Assembly: GCF_001436315.1 (NCBI RefSeq)
Contig: NZ_AYZA01000019.1
Span: 24,189-88,188, forward strand
DNA length: 64,000 bases
Direction of reading: 5' to 3'
Source of the DNA: Ligilactobacillus aviarius subsp. aviarius DSM 20655
GTDB taxonomy: Bacteria > Bacillota > Bacilli > Lactobacillales > Lactobacillaceae
Notes under the pieces: generated by a model
Told to the model about the DNA's origin: nothing
What the model saw: only the letters and a program-made list of their open reading frames with translations
The model's database searches: none
Translations under genes and position numbers: made by a program
In this document: positions 31,961 through 39,710 of the stretch, piece by piece
Layout: every line of letters starts with the position of its first letter
How positions within the stretch are numbered: position 1 is the stretch's first letter

Positions 31961-32887
31961 ATGAAAGAATTAGTTTTTGGACACAAGAATCCAGATACAG
32001 ATGCAATCGTTGCCGCAAAGGCATACTCATACTTACAAAATAAATTAGGTGCTGACACTGAAGCCGTTGCTTTAGGCGAACCAAACGAAGAAACGCAATT
32101 CGTTTTGGATTACTTCAATGAACCAGCACCACGGGTAATCAAGACAGCTTCAAACGAAGTTGACGCTGTAATGTTGATCGACCACAACGAAGCTCAACAA
32201 AGTGTTGCCGACATTAAAGACGTTCAAGTAACGCATGTTGTGGACCACCACCGGATCGCGAACTTTGAAACTTCAGCTCCATTATACTACCATGCTGAAC
32301 CGCTTGGATGCAGCAGTACGATTATCTTGAAGGAATTCAAGCAACACGGCGTTGAAGTTCCTGCTAACATTGCCGGCATGATGTTATCAGCAATTATTTC
32401 AGATACATTATTATTGAAATCACCAACAACAACTGACGAAGATGTTGCTGCCGTGAAGGAATTAGCAAAGATTGCTGGCGTTGATTATGAAAAGTACGGT
32501 TTGGATATGTTAAAGGCCGGGACAAATCTTGCAAGCAAGTCAGACGAAACATTGATTTCACAAGATGCAAAGTCATTTGATATGAACGGTACTCAAGTTC
32601 GCGTTGACCAAATCAACACCGTTGACTTGAATGAAGTCTTTGATCGTGAAGATGGCTTGCGTGCTGCTATTGAAAAGCAAAACAAAGAAAACGGCTATGA
32701 CTTGTTCTTATTGATGGTTACAAACATCCTTAACTCAGATACACGGTTATTGGTTGTTGGTGAACCGCAATCAGTTGTTGAACAAGCATTCGGTAAGAAG
32801 CTTGAAGATAACAAGATGGACTTGCCGGGCGTTGTTTCACGGAAGAAGCAAATCGTTCCTCCACTGGAAGCAGCATTCAATGCTTAA
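31961..32887 (+). CDS. ppaC: Manganese-dependent inorganic pyrophosphatase (family II)
   Basis: PpaC hydrolyses pyrophosphate, which drives reactions such as the phosphoribosyl transfers encoded nearby. The 308-residue protein starts [17 protein letters not shown], whose His and Asp residues bind Mn. It has the DHH signature in [13 protein letters not shown] and the C-terminal [13 protein letters not shown] lysine/arginine site for substrate. AAAGGAGC precedes the start. A strong hairpin follows, so it is probably monocistronic. Confidence 0.97.
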   Translation: MKELVFGHKNPDTDAIVAAKAYSYLQNKLGADTEAVALGEPNEETQFVLDYFNEPAPRVIKTASNEVDAVMLIDHNEAQQSVADIKDVQVTHVVDHHRIANFETSAPLYYHAEPLGCSSTIILKEFKQHGVEVPANIAGMMLSAIISDTLLLKSPTTTDEDVAAVKELAKIAGVDYEKYGLDMLKAGTNLASKSDETLISQDAKSFDMNGTQVRVDQINTVDLNEVFDREDGLRAAIEKQNKENGYDLFLLMVTNILNSDTRLLVVGEPQSVVEQAFGKKLEDNKMDLPGVVSRKKQIVPPLEAAFNA

Positions 32888-32922
32888 TTAAGATTAGAGT
32901 AAATACTGAGATACTGAGAGGA

Positions 32923-32954
32923 AAAGCTATGACATTTGTCATGGCTTTCTTTTT
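32923..32954 (+). terminator. Terminator after ppaC
   Basis: A 12-bp stem pairs AAAGCTATGACA (32923-32934) with TGTCATGGCTTT (32937-32948), with one wobble pair, followed by CTTTTTAA. Confidence 0.88.
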
Positions 32955-33020
32955 AATTACAGCATTCATTTAATTTGATGTATATTAAAGTTGAAAACAT
33001 TTCATATGAGGGTGAGTAAG

Positions 33021-33947
33021 ATGCTTTTATTATTAATGATCATCATGATGATCTTGATGTATTGTTACCGGACGGCATTTTATGTTAAGCCGGGCCATCA
33101 TGAAGATCCGTATAATTTACCGCAAAACGAACAATATCAGCCATACTATCATGCGATGGTCCACCTGGTTGATGCGTTGAATAACGAACCGTATGAGGCG
33201 GTTTCAATCAAATCGTTTGATGGATTGACGTTGCGCGGCAGGTTATATATTTATGATGAACATGCACCGATCGAACTGGCATTTAACGGCTATCGAACCG
33301 ATGGAATCCATGATTGCGGCGGTGTATTTCAGATTGCCCGGCGGTTAGGGCATAACATGCTGGTCGTTGATCAACGGGCAACCGGGGATAGCGACGGCAA
33401 TGTCATCTCATTCGGGATCAACGAACGGTACGATGTTGTTGCCTGGGCAGAGTATATTGCGCACCATTACCCGCAGATGAAAATTGTTCTGGTTGGCGGG
33501 TCGTTAGGCGCAGCGACCGTTTTAATGGCTTCGGAATTGAAGTTACCGGTCAACGTTGTCGGGGTGGTGGCTGACAGTGCATACACTTCGCCAAAAGCCA
33601 TCATTAAAAAGGTCATTCAGCGAATGAACCTTTCGCCAACGATCATGTATCCGTTCGTGAAGTTGAGTGCCAAACTTTTCGGGCATTTTAACTTGGAGGC
33701 ATCATCGCCGATTCAGGCGGTTCGGAAAACCAAGTTACCGGTTTTGATCATTCATGGCGAAGATGACCGCTATGTCCCGTGTTCAATGGCCCATCAAAAC
33801 TACGCAGCATGCAAATCACCGATCAAAATGTTATTGACGATTCCAAAGGGACCGCATGATATCAGCTTATTGGTTGATTGGGACAAATACCAAGGAACGG
33901 TTGTGAAGTTCTTCAAGCGGATCGGCGTTCCGGTGAAAAAGGAATGA
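33021..33947 (+). CDS. Membrane-anchored alpha/beta hydrolase
   Basis: A serine hydrolase of about 308 aa with an N-terminal hydrophobic segment (MLLLLMIIMMILMYCY), which probably anchors the enzyme with its catalytic domain outside. The nucleophile elbow is VGGSLGAAT, preceded by VVDQRATGDSDG. IIHGEDDRYVP gives the acid region and GPHDISLL the His. GAGGGTGAG fits ATG 33021; an in-frame TTG at 32991 lacks one. The fold resembles BAAT/YqkD-type hydrolases of Firmicutes. Its substrate is unknown. Confidence 0.8.
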   Translation: MLLLLMIIMMILMYCYRTAFYVKPGHHEDPYNLPQNEQYQPYYHAMVHLVDALNNEPYEAVSIKSFDGLTLRGRLYIYDEHAPIELAFNGYRTDGIHDCGGVFQIARRLGHNMLVVDQRATGDSDGNVISFGINERYDVVAWAEYIAHHYPQMKIVLVGGSLGAATVLMASELKLPVNVVGVVADSAYTSPKAIIKKVIQRMNLSPTIMYPFVKLSAKLFGHFNLEASSPIQAVRKTKLPVLIIHGEDDRYVPCSMAHQNYAACKSPIKMLLTIPKGPHDISLLVDWDKYQGTVVKFFKRIGVPVKKE

Positions 33948-33954
33948 TTTAGTT

Positions 33955-33987
33955 AGAGGCTGTGACATAAGTCGCAGCCTCTTTTTG
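33955..33987 (+). terminator. Terminator after alpha/beta hydrolase
   Basis: AGAGGCTGTGAC (33955-33966) pairs with GTCGCAGCCTCT (33971-33982) around an ATAA loop, followed by TTTTTG. It marks the left border of the accessory stretch. Confidence 0.9.
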
Positions 33988-34090
33988 ATAAATTAAACTT
34001 TATGATTTTCTTTTAAAATCCAAAGATTAATTTACAAAATACTTTGAAATTGATAAAATTTACTTATTTGATTTAAAGGAGTTAGTGTAA

Positions 34091-34588
34091 ATGAAAAGGA
34101 AGTTTTTAGGATTAATGGCATTTTTAATGCTTTTCTTGTCAGGAAGTTCGGTCATGGCGGCCGGTCCGCAGCATAAAATGACGGACTTGAAGGACAAGGT
34201 TGAACGCAAGAAGACGAAGCCGGGAGACGTTGACGCCACGGTTCCAGACTGGTCGAAGTATAACCGGGCCGATGTTATCCGGATGTATGGTCAACCGGAA
34301 CGCGATGAAAAGAACGGGCAAATTGTTTATAATTCATTGCTTAATCATGAGTTTGCCTTAAATGAAATTCTTGCGCATGATGGCAAAATCACCACGAACG
34401 AAGGATGGGCTTTTGGCGACCAAATTGCTGACTGTTCAATGGGTGAAGACTTTGGCAACGATAAAGGTCAAGGCGCCCACGTTGAAGAATTAAGTTATGA
34501 TCACGACCGGTTCAACGTTTACCTTGATACGCAAAAGGACCAAGTCTTTTACGCTACACCTGACAAAGATTTTGTAACATTCAGATAG
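34091..34588 (+). CDS. Exported protein of unknown function
   Basis: This 165-residue protein has a clear signal peptide (MKRKFLGLMAFLMLFLSGSS, then VMAAGP), cleaved probably after AMA-like residues near 24. The mature part has a helical start rich in Lys and then a compact domain beginning RADVIRMYGQPERDEKNGQ. That pattern resembles small secreted domains that start with a helix and a G-x-P turn. I cannot assign a named family with confidence. AAAGGAG precedes the start. It is followed after 12 nt by another exported-protein gene, so the two are likely an operon. Confidence 0.75.
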   Translation: MKRKFLGLMAFLMLFLSGSSVMAAGPQHKMTDLKDKVERKKTKPGDVDATVPDWSKYNRADVIRMYGQPERDEKNGQIVYNSLLNHEFALNEILAHDGKITTNEGWAFGDQIADCSMGEDFGNDKGQGAHVEELSYDHDRFNVYLDTQKDQVFYATPDKDFVTFR

Positions 34589-34600
34589 GGGGATCACATC

Positions 34601-35197
34601 GTGAAAAGGATTCAAAAAATTGGATTAAGTTGTTTAACACTTCTTTTGGGCGTTGGCTTGATTTCTGGTCAAGTCAGCGCTGATCAATACCGTACATATC
34701 AGGTCGGAAAAGATTTAAATCCCGGAAAGTATACCGTCACTTCCAAGAACGGAACGGGTGATCTTTACAATTCAACTTACGACTTTGACTTTGTTCTTAC
34801 AAACGGCAAACGCAAGGTCAATGGCATTCATAAGTCAGAACACTTAAATGTTCAGGCAGAACAACAGATCATCGTGAATGACTTTGATGCCAACTTCCAA
34901 CCGGACAATTCACCGAAAATTACCCAACAGGGAAAAGTTACCTATGGTGAATACCGGGTCGGCAACGATGCCGGGGCCGATATTCAACCGGGAATGTATG
35001 TTATCAAACCCGGAAAGTGTGCCGGCGAATATGCAGTCAACAGCTCATTCATTGGCCGGGGTGCCGTTAATCTTTCAGGTTTGAAGAAGCTTCAAAGTGA
35101 TGAACACCGGCAACATCGCGTCCAACTCAAAGACGGCGACCATTTGTATGTTGACCTTCAGGATGCTACGTTGACGCGGATTGGTAACAATGATTAA
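34601..35197 (+). CDS. Exported protein with two related repeats
   Basis: This 198-residue protein starts at GTG with TAGGGGGA upstream. It has a signal peptide (hydrophobic LSCLTLLLGVGLISG, cleavage after VSA). The mature part holds two copies of one beta-rich unit. The first opens YQVGKDLNPGKYTV (about residue 31) and the second YRVGNDAGADIQPGMYVI (about 109). The Cys in the signal is not a lipobox, so the protein should be secreted or wall-associated. The function is unknown. Its stop overlaps the next gene. Confidence 0.75.
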   Translation: MKRIQKIGLSCLTLLLGVGLISGQVSADQYRTYQVGKDLNPGKYTVTSKNGTGDLYNSTYDFDFVLTNGKRKVNGIHKSEHLNVQAEQQIIVNDFDANFQPDNSPKITQQGKVTYGEYRVGNDAGADIQPGMYVIKPGKCAGEYAVNSSFIGRGAVNLSGLKKLQSDEHRQHRVQLKDGDHLYVDLQDATLTRIGNND

Positions 35198-36158
35198 CGA
35201 AAAGCATGAACGCGGAGTTTTTAAAGGCCGCTCACCGCTGTTTAAGAATTTATTTGTTTGGTTAGCAGTTGGATATATTTTGACCGGATTGGTTGGTTCA
35301 ACGTGGTGTGCCCGTGATGTTTTGACCGGTGCGGGTCCTTGGATATTGATTTTTACTATGGGAACAGTATGTGTAATTTTTATTGTTCCAGAGATTTTAA
35401 TGGGAATTGCGTTAAAAAATAAGAACAAAGAAGTTATAGTTGCTTCCGTAGTTGTTAATATTATTTATTTACTTATTTTCGGCGGATTATTAAAACGTCC
35501 ACTTGTTTATGTCGATGAAGCTGGAGTAGAGTACCACTACGCTTTCAATTGGCGCTTTATCGCATTAAGCGCATTAAGCTGCCTGATTATTAGTATTGCG
35601 CTTGGGATTGCCCTGTTGATTTTGATCAACCACGCAAAATGGTCTTTGAGAAAGAATAAAATTGTGTTATTGATAACAGCAATCGTGAGTTGTGGACTGA
35701 TTGGCGGGGTTGGAGTGCTGACCCTTGTTCAACGGCATTCAACGTTAGTAATGATGAAAACCCAGTACGTCAAAAATTGTGAAGCAACTGAAGACAAGCA
35801 ATTATCAGATTTAAGTTCCGATGTGGTCGGAATTAAAACGGCAAAGTTTGCGGTCGTTCCAACTTCCAAAATCACATTGGCTTCAACGGACGTATGCGGA
35901 ACGGATTCTGATCTTCAAGATAATGTGGCTTTAATTGAAGTTAACGGGAAACCAATTTCGAATCATGATTACAATTATTTGATTGGTCAAGAAGATGAAA
36001 ATGAACCATTCAGCAAACGGCAAGCCTTGGCTGCGAAGTACGGGTTAACGATGCGGAAACATGGCAAACCAGCGCGGCAATCATTGAAGCAGGTCAAAAA
36101 GACAGAAGTTAATTGGACGGAAAAGCAGATTGATAAGTATAACGATATTGGAAATTAA
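35190..36158 (+). CDS. Unknown five-TM membrane protein with extracytoplasmic tail
   Basis: This protein of about 322 aa has five hydrophobic segments (about residues 20-40, 50-70, 80-97, 122-146 and 157-178). They are followed by a hydrophilic domain of about 140 residues. I do not recognise a family, and the sequence does not share the FP-L-W-ILP motif of the three genes downstream. ATG 35190 overlaps the stop of the previous gene, which suggests coupling with the exported two-repeat protein. GC content falls along this gene compared with the core genes. It could be a sensor or a partner of the exported proteins. Confidence 0.6.
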   Translation: MINEKHERGVFKGRSPLFKNLFVWLAVGYILTGLVGSTWCARDVLTGAGPWILIFTMGTVCVIFIVPEILMGIALKNKNKEVIVASVVVNIIYLLIFGGLLKRPLVYVDEAGVEYHYAFNWRFIALSALSCLIISIALGIALLILINHAKWSLRKNKIVLLITAIVSCGLIGGVGVLTLVQRHSTLVMMKTQYVKNCEATEDKQLSDLSSDVVGIKTAKFAVVPTSKITLASTDVCGTDSDLQDNVALIEVNGKPISNHDYNYLIGQEDENEPFSKRQALAAKYGLTMRKHGKPARQSLKQVKKTEVNWTEKQIDKYNDIGN

Positions 36159-36223
36159 CAAATAAAAAACTTTTAGTGTGCTTTTCGAAAAAGGATTATT
36201 GAAATAAGATTGGATGAAAATAT

Positions 36224-36835
36224 ATGAAAGCCATCGAAGCGGACGGTGAACCGTTAAAGAATAATCAATTTATTGAATTAAGAACTGAAGATCATCAAGT
36301 CCTTTTGCTAGATGTTGGTCAAAATTTAAAATTTATTTTATTTCCTTTTTTACTTTGGATTTTACCTTTGAAGGCCTATAAGGTTAATGACAAAGCTAAC
36401 CTAGAAAAAGCTCATGATTATCTTTGGTTAGCAGCAATCATTGGCGGATTAATGACAGATCATTCATCAATGGTTGATAAATTAATTTCAGAATTTTCGA
36501 TTAAAATTAATTTATTTTGGAGCATTGTTTTAGTGGTCATTATTACGATTATAGTGCGTTTTTGTTTAATAAAACATCCATCCCCAAAAACGGGACAGGA
36601 AGTTTATATTAAGCTGCGTCCTTTTTATGTTACTAATGTTGGACGAATATTTGCAGTCTTTATCGGTGATTGTTTTTTGATATTTATGGCAATTGGACTT
36701 CTCACTTATAGTCCAGGAAATATTTTTTATGAAAGTTATGGAATTATTACAATTTATTCTTTAATGACGATTAATAGTCAATTTGGAGATGGATGTTTTT
36801 ATATTTATTTTATAAAGAAGAATTCAACTAACTAA
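36224..36835 (+). CDS. DUF443-like five-TM protein, array copy 1
   Basis: This 203-residue membrane protein resembles the DUF443 (tandem five-TM) family. A short soluble N-terminus is followed by the hallmark LLLDVGQNLKFILFPFLLW and ILPLKAYKV, then four more hydrophobic stretches (about 67-80, 95-114, 140-162, 168-190). In Staphylococcus aureus, DUF443 proteins (TsaI) protect against the type VII secreted toxin TspA. No such toxin is seen here, so an immunity role is only a hypothesis. The DNA is markedly AT-rich and the ribosome binding site is weak. Confidence 0.68.
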   Translation: MKAIEADGEPLKNNQFIELRTEDHQVLLLDVGQNLKFILFPFLLWILPLKAYKVNDKANLEKAHDYLWLAAIIGGLMTDHSSMVDKLISEFSIKINLFWSIVLVVIITIIVRFCLIKHPSPKTGQEVYIKLRPFYVTNVGRIFAVFIGDCFLIFMAIGLLTYSPGNIFYESYGIITIYSLMTINSQFGDGCFYIYFIKKNSTN

Positions 36836-36865
36836 ATAGGAAAGTATAAAAGCAGGGTAAGTAAA

Positions 36866-37482
36866 ATGAGAAGCATAATCGGCGAAATATGGCGGATTCC
36901 TCATAGAGGAGTAATTATCAACGGCGATGATGGGAAAGATTACGTATTGTTGTGTGATCAAAAAATTCGCTATATCTTCTTTCCATTTCTTTTATGGGTA
37001 TGTCCGCTAGAGTTTATCGAAGTCAAGAAAGATAGTATTCGGCAAGCACGAGATAATAGTTGGGTAATGTCGATAGCGCCTGCAATTGCACTAACTATTG
37101 GACCGATCGGGGGGCAAAACTATCAGATCAAATTTTGATAAATATTCCTATCCCAACGTCGTACTACTGGATGATGGTGTTAGGTATTGGTCTTCTATTA
37201 CGAATTATTTTTAGAAACAATAAGCGTCCCGATAGTAAAAATATTATAGCTATTTATCATGCCAAGTTAAAACCATTAAAGAGATATTATGTGATAAAAG
37301 CACTGGTTGTATGGATAATGGCAATTATCGTTATTTTTTTAATAACACTTATGAGTTCAGCCTCTTTTGCACGAGGAGAAATAATAATGTTAGTGGCTAT
37401 CACATATACAATTTATGCATTTTTATTATTCAATTATCCATTTATTGATGTAGCCAAAGCTAAAATTACTTTTTTAGATTAA
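36866..37482 (+). pseudogene. DUF443-like five-TM gene, array copy 2, frameshifted
   Basis: Two overlapping frames together make one paralogue of about 205 residues. The 5' part (36866-37138) has YIFFPFLLWVCPLEFIEV, the family hallmark. The 3' part continues in the frame that ends at 37482, with PIPTSYYWMMVLGIGLLLRI. The frames meet at a run of six G (37109-37114); one more G would restore a single frame. It may be a pseudogene, a phase-variable gene, a -1 frameshift site or an assembly error. The start has AGGGTAAG upstream. Confidence 0.75.
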
Positions 37483-37503
37483 GAAAGGAGGAAATTAACA
37501 TCT

Positions 37504-38124
37504 ATGTTCAAAAAGTACATGAATGTTGAAATGGTAATTGAACCAGGGACTCATTGTTCATGGGTGAATGCTGAAAATGGAAAGCTTTATGCCATCGACG
37601 CAGATCAAAATTTGTTGTTTTCGATCTTTCCAATTTTATTTTGGATACTTCCGGTAAAAATTTATGAAGTAGATTATGGTGAAGGTGGACCTTCTCAATC
37701 AGCTAATTCGAAAATTCCAGGAGTTGCTGGTATCGGTTATGCGCTTGGAACGTGTTTATTTTATCTTATTAAAAAATTTGATATTTTTAATTTTAATGTT
37801 TCTCCTATACTATCAATTATTCTGGCAATTATCGGTGGAATTCTTGTGCATCTCGTTGTTGATAAAAAGAAAGTAAATTTTGTGATCAGAAAGACTTTTT
37901 GGTGTCGATATTTTCCAATCGATATTCTTGCGATTAGAAATCTGATGGCATATTTCGCACTGCTTTTTTTAGCTTATATGACGATGTGGGAACTGGCATA
38001 TGACCCTAGTAATATAATATTGTTTTTGATAGGTATTTTTGTTGTTTGGCTCTCATTTTTAGGAGAAAATGCGTTCATAAAAGGAAAAATGAAATTGAGA
38101 ATTATATCTGAAATAACGAAGTAA
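37504..38124 (+). CDS. DUF443-like five-TM protein, array copy 3
   Basis: This 206-residue paralogue of the two preceding genes shares the core pattern: YAIDADQNLLFSIFPILFW and ILPVKIYEV match copy 1 closely. The remaining membrane segments (about 75-90, 100-122, 145-163, 170-187) are diverged. AAAGGAGGAAA lies upstream, 22 nt after copy 2. The stop codon is part of a convergent terminator. The divergence among copies outside the hallmark fits recognition of different partners, as expected for immunity proteins, but this is inference. Confidence 0.68.
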   Translation: MFKKYMNVEMVIEPGTHCSWVNAENGKLYAIDADQNLLFSIFPILFWILPVKIYEVDYGEGGPSQSANSKIPGVAGIGYALGTCLFYLIKKFDIFNFNVSPILSIILAIIGGILVHLVVDKKKVNFVIRKTFWCRYFPIDILAIRNLMAYFALLFLAYMTMWELAYDPSNIILFLIGIFVVWLSFLGENAFIKGKMKLRIISEITK

Positions 38125-38153
38125 CCCCTCGCCATTACAGCGAAGGGTTATTT
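38122..38153. terminator. Convergent terminator at the end of the DUF443-like array
   Basis: TAACCCCTCGC (38122-38132) pairs with GCGAAGGGTTA (38140-38150) with one mismatch, followed by TTTTAG. The stem includes the stop codon of copy 3 and abuts the end of the opposing gene. Confidence 0.75.
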
Positions 38154-38752
38154 TAGTGTTGATATCCTAATAAATTTAAATGTTTCCGAAATTCGTATGC
38201 CTCCACACTGCGCGAATACGGGGTAACGATCTTTTTACCGTCATCGGCGAAGAAACGGTACTTGCCTTTTCCGGGATTTTCAATGCACTTGCCAACGTAA
38301 ACTTGATTTTGATACTTGAAAGTCAATGTTGGCGGATAGAAGGTGCAAACTCTGGCCGTTGAATAGCTTTGGTAAACGACCGGTTTGATTGCCAGCCGCC
38401 GTTCCCAGTAAGCAAGGTCGCCACTGAAAGTGCGCGCCCGGTCATAGTACACCACGTTGATGGCGGCTTGTGCGCCGGTGAAGACCCGGAAAACGATCAG
38501 TTCATAATTCGATTTATAGATTCCAGGAATTTCGGTAAAGTAGTTCAACCGGACATTGAAGTCGATGGCATCCAGGTCGGCAACATCTTTAAGCTGCTCT
38601 TTGATTTCCTGCGGTGGCCGGACATTAAAAACGATACACCGCCCGTGATGATCTGAAAGAAAAGTCGTTTTGTTTAAATCAATAAATGCGGTCAAATCAA
38701 CCGGAATTTCATTGATTGTTAATGTTAAAATGTCGCTGTGAATTGCTGCCAT
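38153..38752 (-). CDS. Hypothetical protein
   Basis: I do not recognise this 199-residue protein. It has no signal peptide or membrane segment and looks like a soluble, beta-rich protein with many aromatic residues, for example LTFKYQNQVYVGKCIENPGKGKYRFF. That stretch has the look of a small barrel-like repeat near the C-terminus. GAGG lies 7 nt before the start. It is the second gene of a two-gene minus-strand unit with the gene at 38771-39115. Confidence 0.65.
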   Translation of the reverse strand: MAAIHSDILTLTINEIPVDLTAFIDLNKTTFLSDHHGRCIVFNVRPPQEIKEQLKDVADLDAIDFNVRLNYFTEIPGIYKSNYELIVFRVFTGAQAAINVVYYDRARTFSGDLAYWERRLAIKPVVYQSYSTARVCTFYPPTLTFKYQNQVYVGKCIENPGKGKYRFFADDGKKIVTPYSRSVEAYEFRKHLNLLGYQH

Positions 38753-38770
38753 GACTGTGCCTCGAAATTA

Positions 38771-39115
38771 TTAGTTATTAAAATACAGGCAAAGAAGTTT
38801 GATGAATTTAACCTGCAAGGCGTTAAACAAAACTTCAACGCTGTAATTATTGATGTAGTGAATAAGATTACCATCTTCATCAAAATCAAGGTTCAGGTGT
38901 GAATGATCGGCTGCGGGTTGTTGAATCAATTTGATCAGGTAAACCAGTTCTTCGCTTGAAAAGAGCTGGTTGTCGTGAATAAAAATCCCATGGGTATTCA
39001 TCGTTAAATCCTTGATTTTTAAATTGATTGCGTCCCGATAATACTCAGCGTTGATCAACATCCAAATTGCGTTTTGCTGATTTGGTGAAAATGGAATTAA
39101 ACTGTCTTGAATCAT
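38771..39115 (-). CDS. Hypothetical protein
   Basis: This is a soluble protein of about 114 aa without recognisable family. The N-terminus is helical (SPNQQNAIWMLINAEYYRD), the middle acidic. I start at ATG 39115 because AAGGAG is then 8 nt away; ATG 39121 is only about 2 nt from it. The gene lies 18 nt upstream of the other minus-strand unknown, so they are probably co-transcribed. They face the DUF443-like array. Function cannot be guessed. Confidence 0.6.
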   Translation of the reverse strand: MIQDSLIPFSPNQQNAIWMLINAEYYRDAINLKIKDLTMNTHGIFIHDNQLFSSEELVYLIKLIQQPAADHSHLNLDFDEDGNLIHYINNYSVEVLFNALQVKFIKLLCLYFNN

Positions 39116-39137
39116 TTGCATACTCCTTAATTATAAC

Positions 39138-39171
39138 GTGGAGACTTCAAAAGGGGTTCGCTGAAGCCTCT
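39138..39171. other. Imperfect hairpin upstream of the minus-strand gene pair
   Basis: GAGACTTCA (39141-39149) pairs with TGAAGCCTC (39162-39170) with one mismatch. There is no T-run on either side, so it is not a simple terminator. It lies just upstream of the minus-strand gene at 39115 and could be an operator or leader structure. Confidence 0.4.
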
Positions 39172-39358
39172 CAATCACTAAAATTGTACTGACAATGCCA
39201 AAAGAAATCAATGTTTGATTGGTATTAGCTGAACTTATCGGAAAAGATTGATAAGTAAAATTTACGTTATCTTTCAACTTATTTATAACAAGCACTTATC
39301 ACTGAATGAATTCAGATAAAATGATATAATGTTTATTGAAATGAAGAGGGTGAAAAAC

Positions 39359-39547
39359 ATGCGTGAATTGTTACAAAAAGATTTTTGCTGGGTTGTCGGG
39401 GTTTTTTGTATCGGATTAAGTTTATTTTCATGTCTTTTCCCATTTATCGGCAAAGTTCCCGGTGTTTCATTTGCCCAACACGGATTAGTTGTCGTCGGTG
39501 TGATTTTGATGCTGGCGGGTATGGTTAGATATCGAAAGAAAGATTAA
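39359..39547 (+). CDS. Small two-TM membrane protein
   Basis: This 62-residue protein consists of two hydrophobic helices (FCWVVGVFCIGLSLFSCLF and HGLVVVGVILMLAGMV) with a basic end (RYRKKD). AAGAGGGTG is well placed before ATG 39359, and a TATAAT at 39325-39330 suggests its own promoter. A strong hairpin follows, so it is a monocistronic unit. The function is unknown; similar small proteins are common beside core genes in lactic acid bacteria. Confidence 0.7.
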   Translation: MRELLQKDFCWVVGVFCIGLSLFSCLFPFIGKVPGVSFAQHGLVVVGVILMLAGMVRYRKKD

Positions 39548-39601
39548 ATGAAGAAAATGTGTTTCAAAACATTCATTTTGATGGTTTAGAACCCGTTAAT
39601 C

Positions 39602-39637
39602 ATGAGGTTGAGAATTGTTCTCAGCCTCATTTGTTTT
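39602..39637 (+). terminator. Terminator after small membrane protein
   Basis: ATGAGGTTGAGAA (39602-39614) pairs with TTCTCAGCCTCAT (39618-39630) around a TTG loop, with one wobble pair, followed by TTGTTTTT. Confidence 0.9.
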
Positions 39638-39710
39638 TAAAGATGAAATTCGCTAACTTGATATAGTATAATGAAAACGGAATTTTTACATCGAGGAGAT
39701 CAAAACAAAA

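Noticed and set aside
34601-35197. Lipoprotein call for the two-repeat exported protein
   Set aside because: The Cys in the signal is inside the hydrophobic core without a lipobox context; the cleavage site looks like VSA-D.
37060-37482. Separate gene for the 3' part of the middle array copy
   Set aside because: Its first ~25 residues are an out-of-frame reading of the upstream part; the homologous protein only begins after the G run, so it is the rest of a frameshifted gene.
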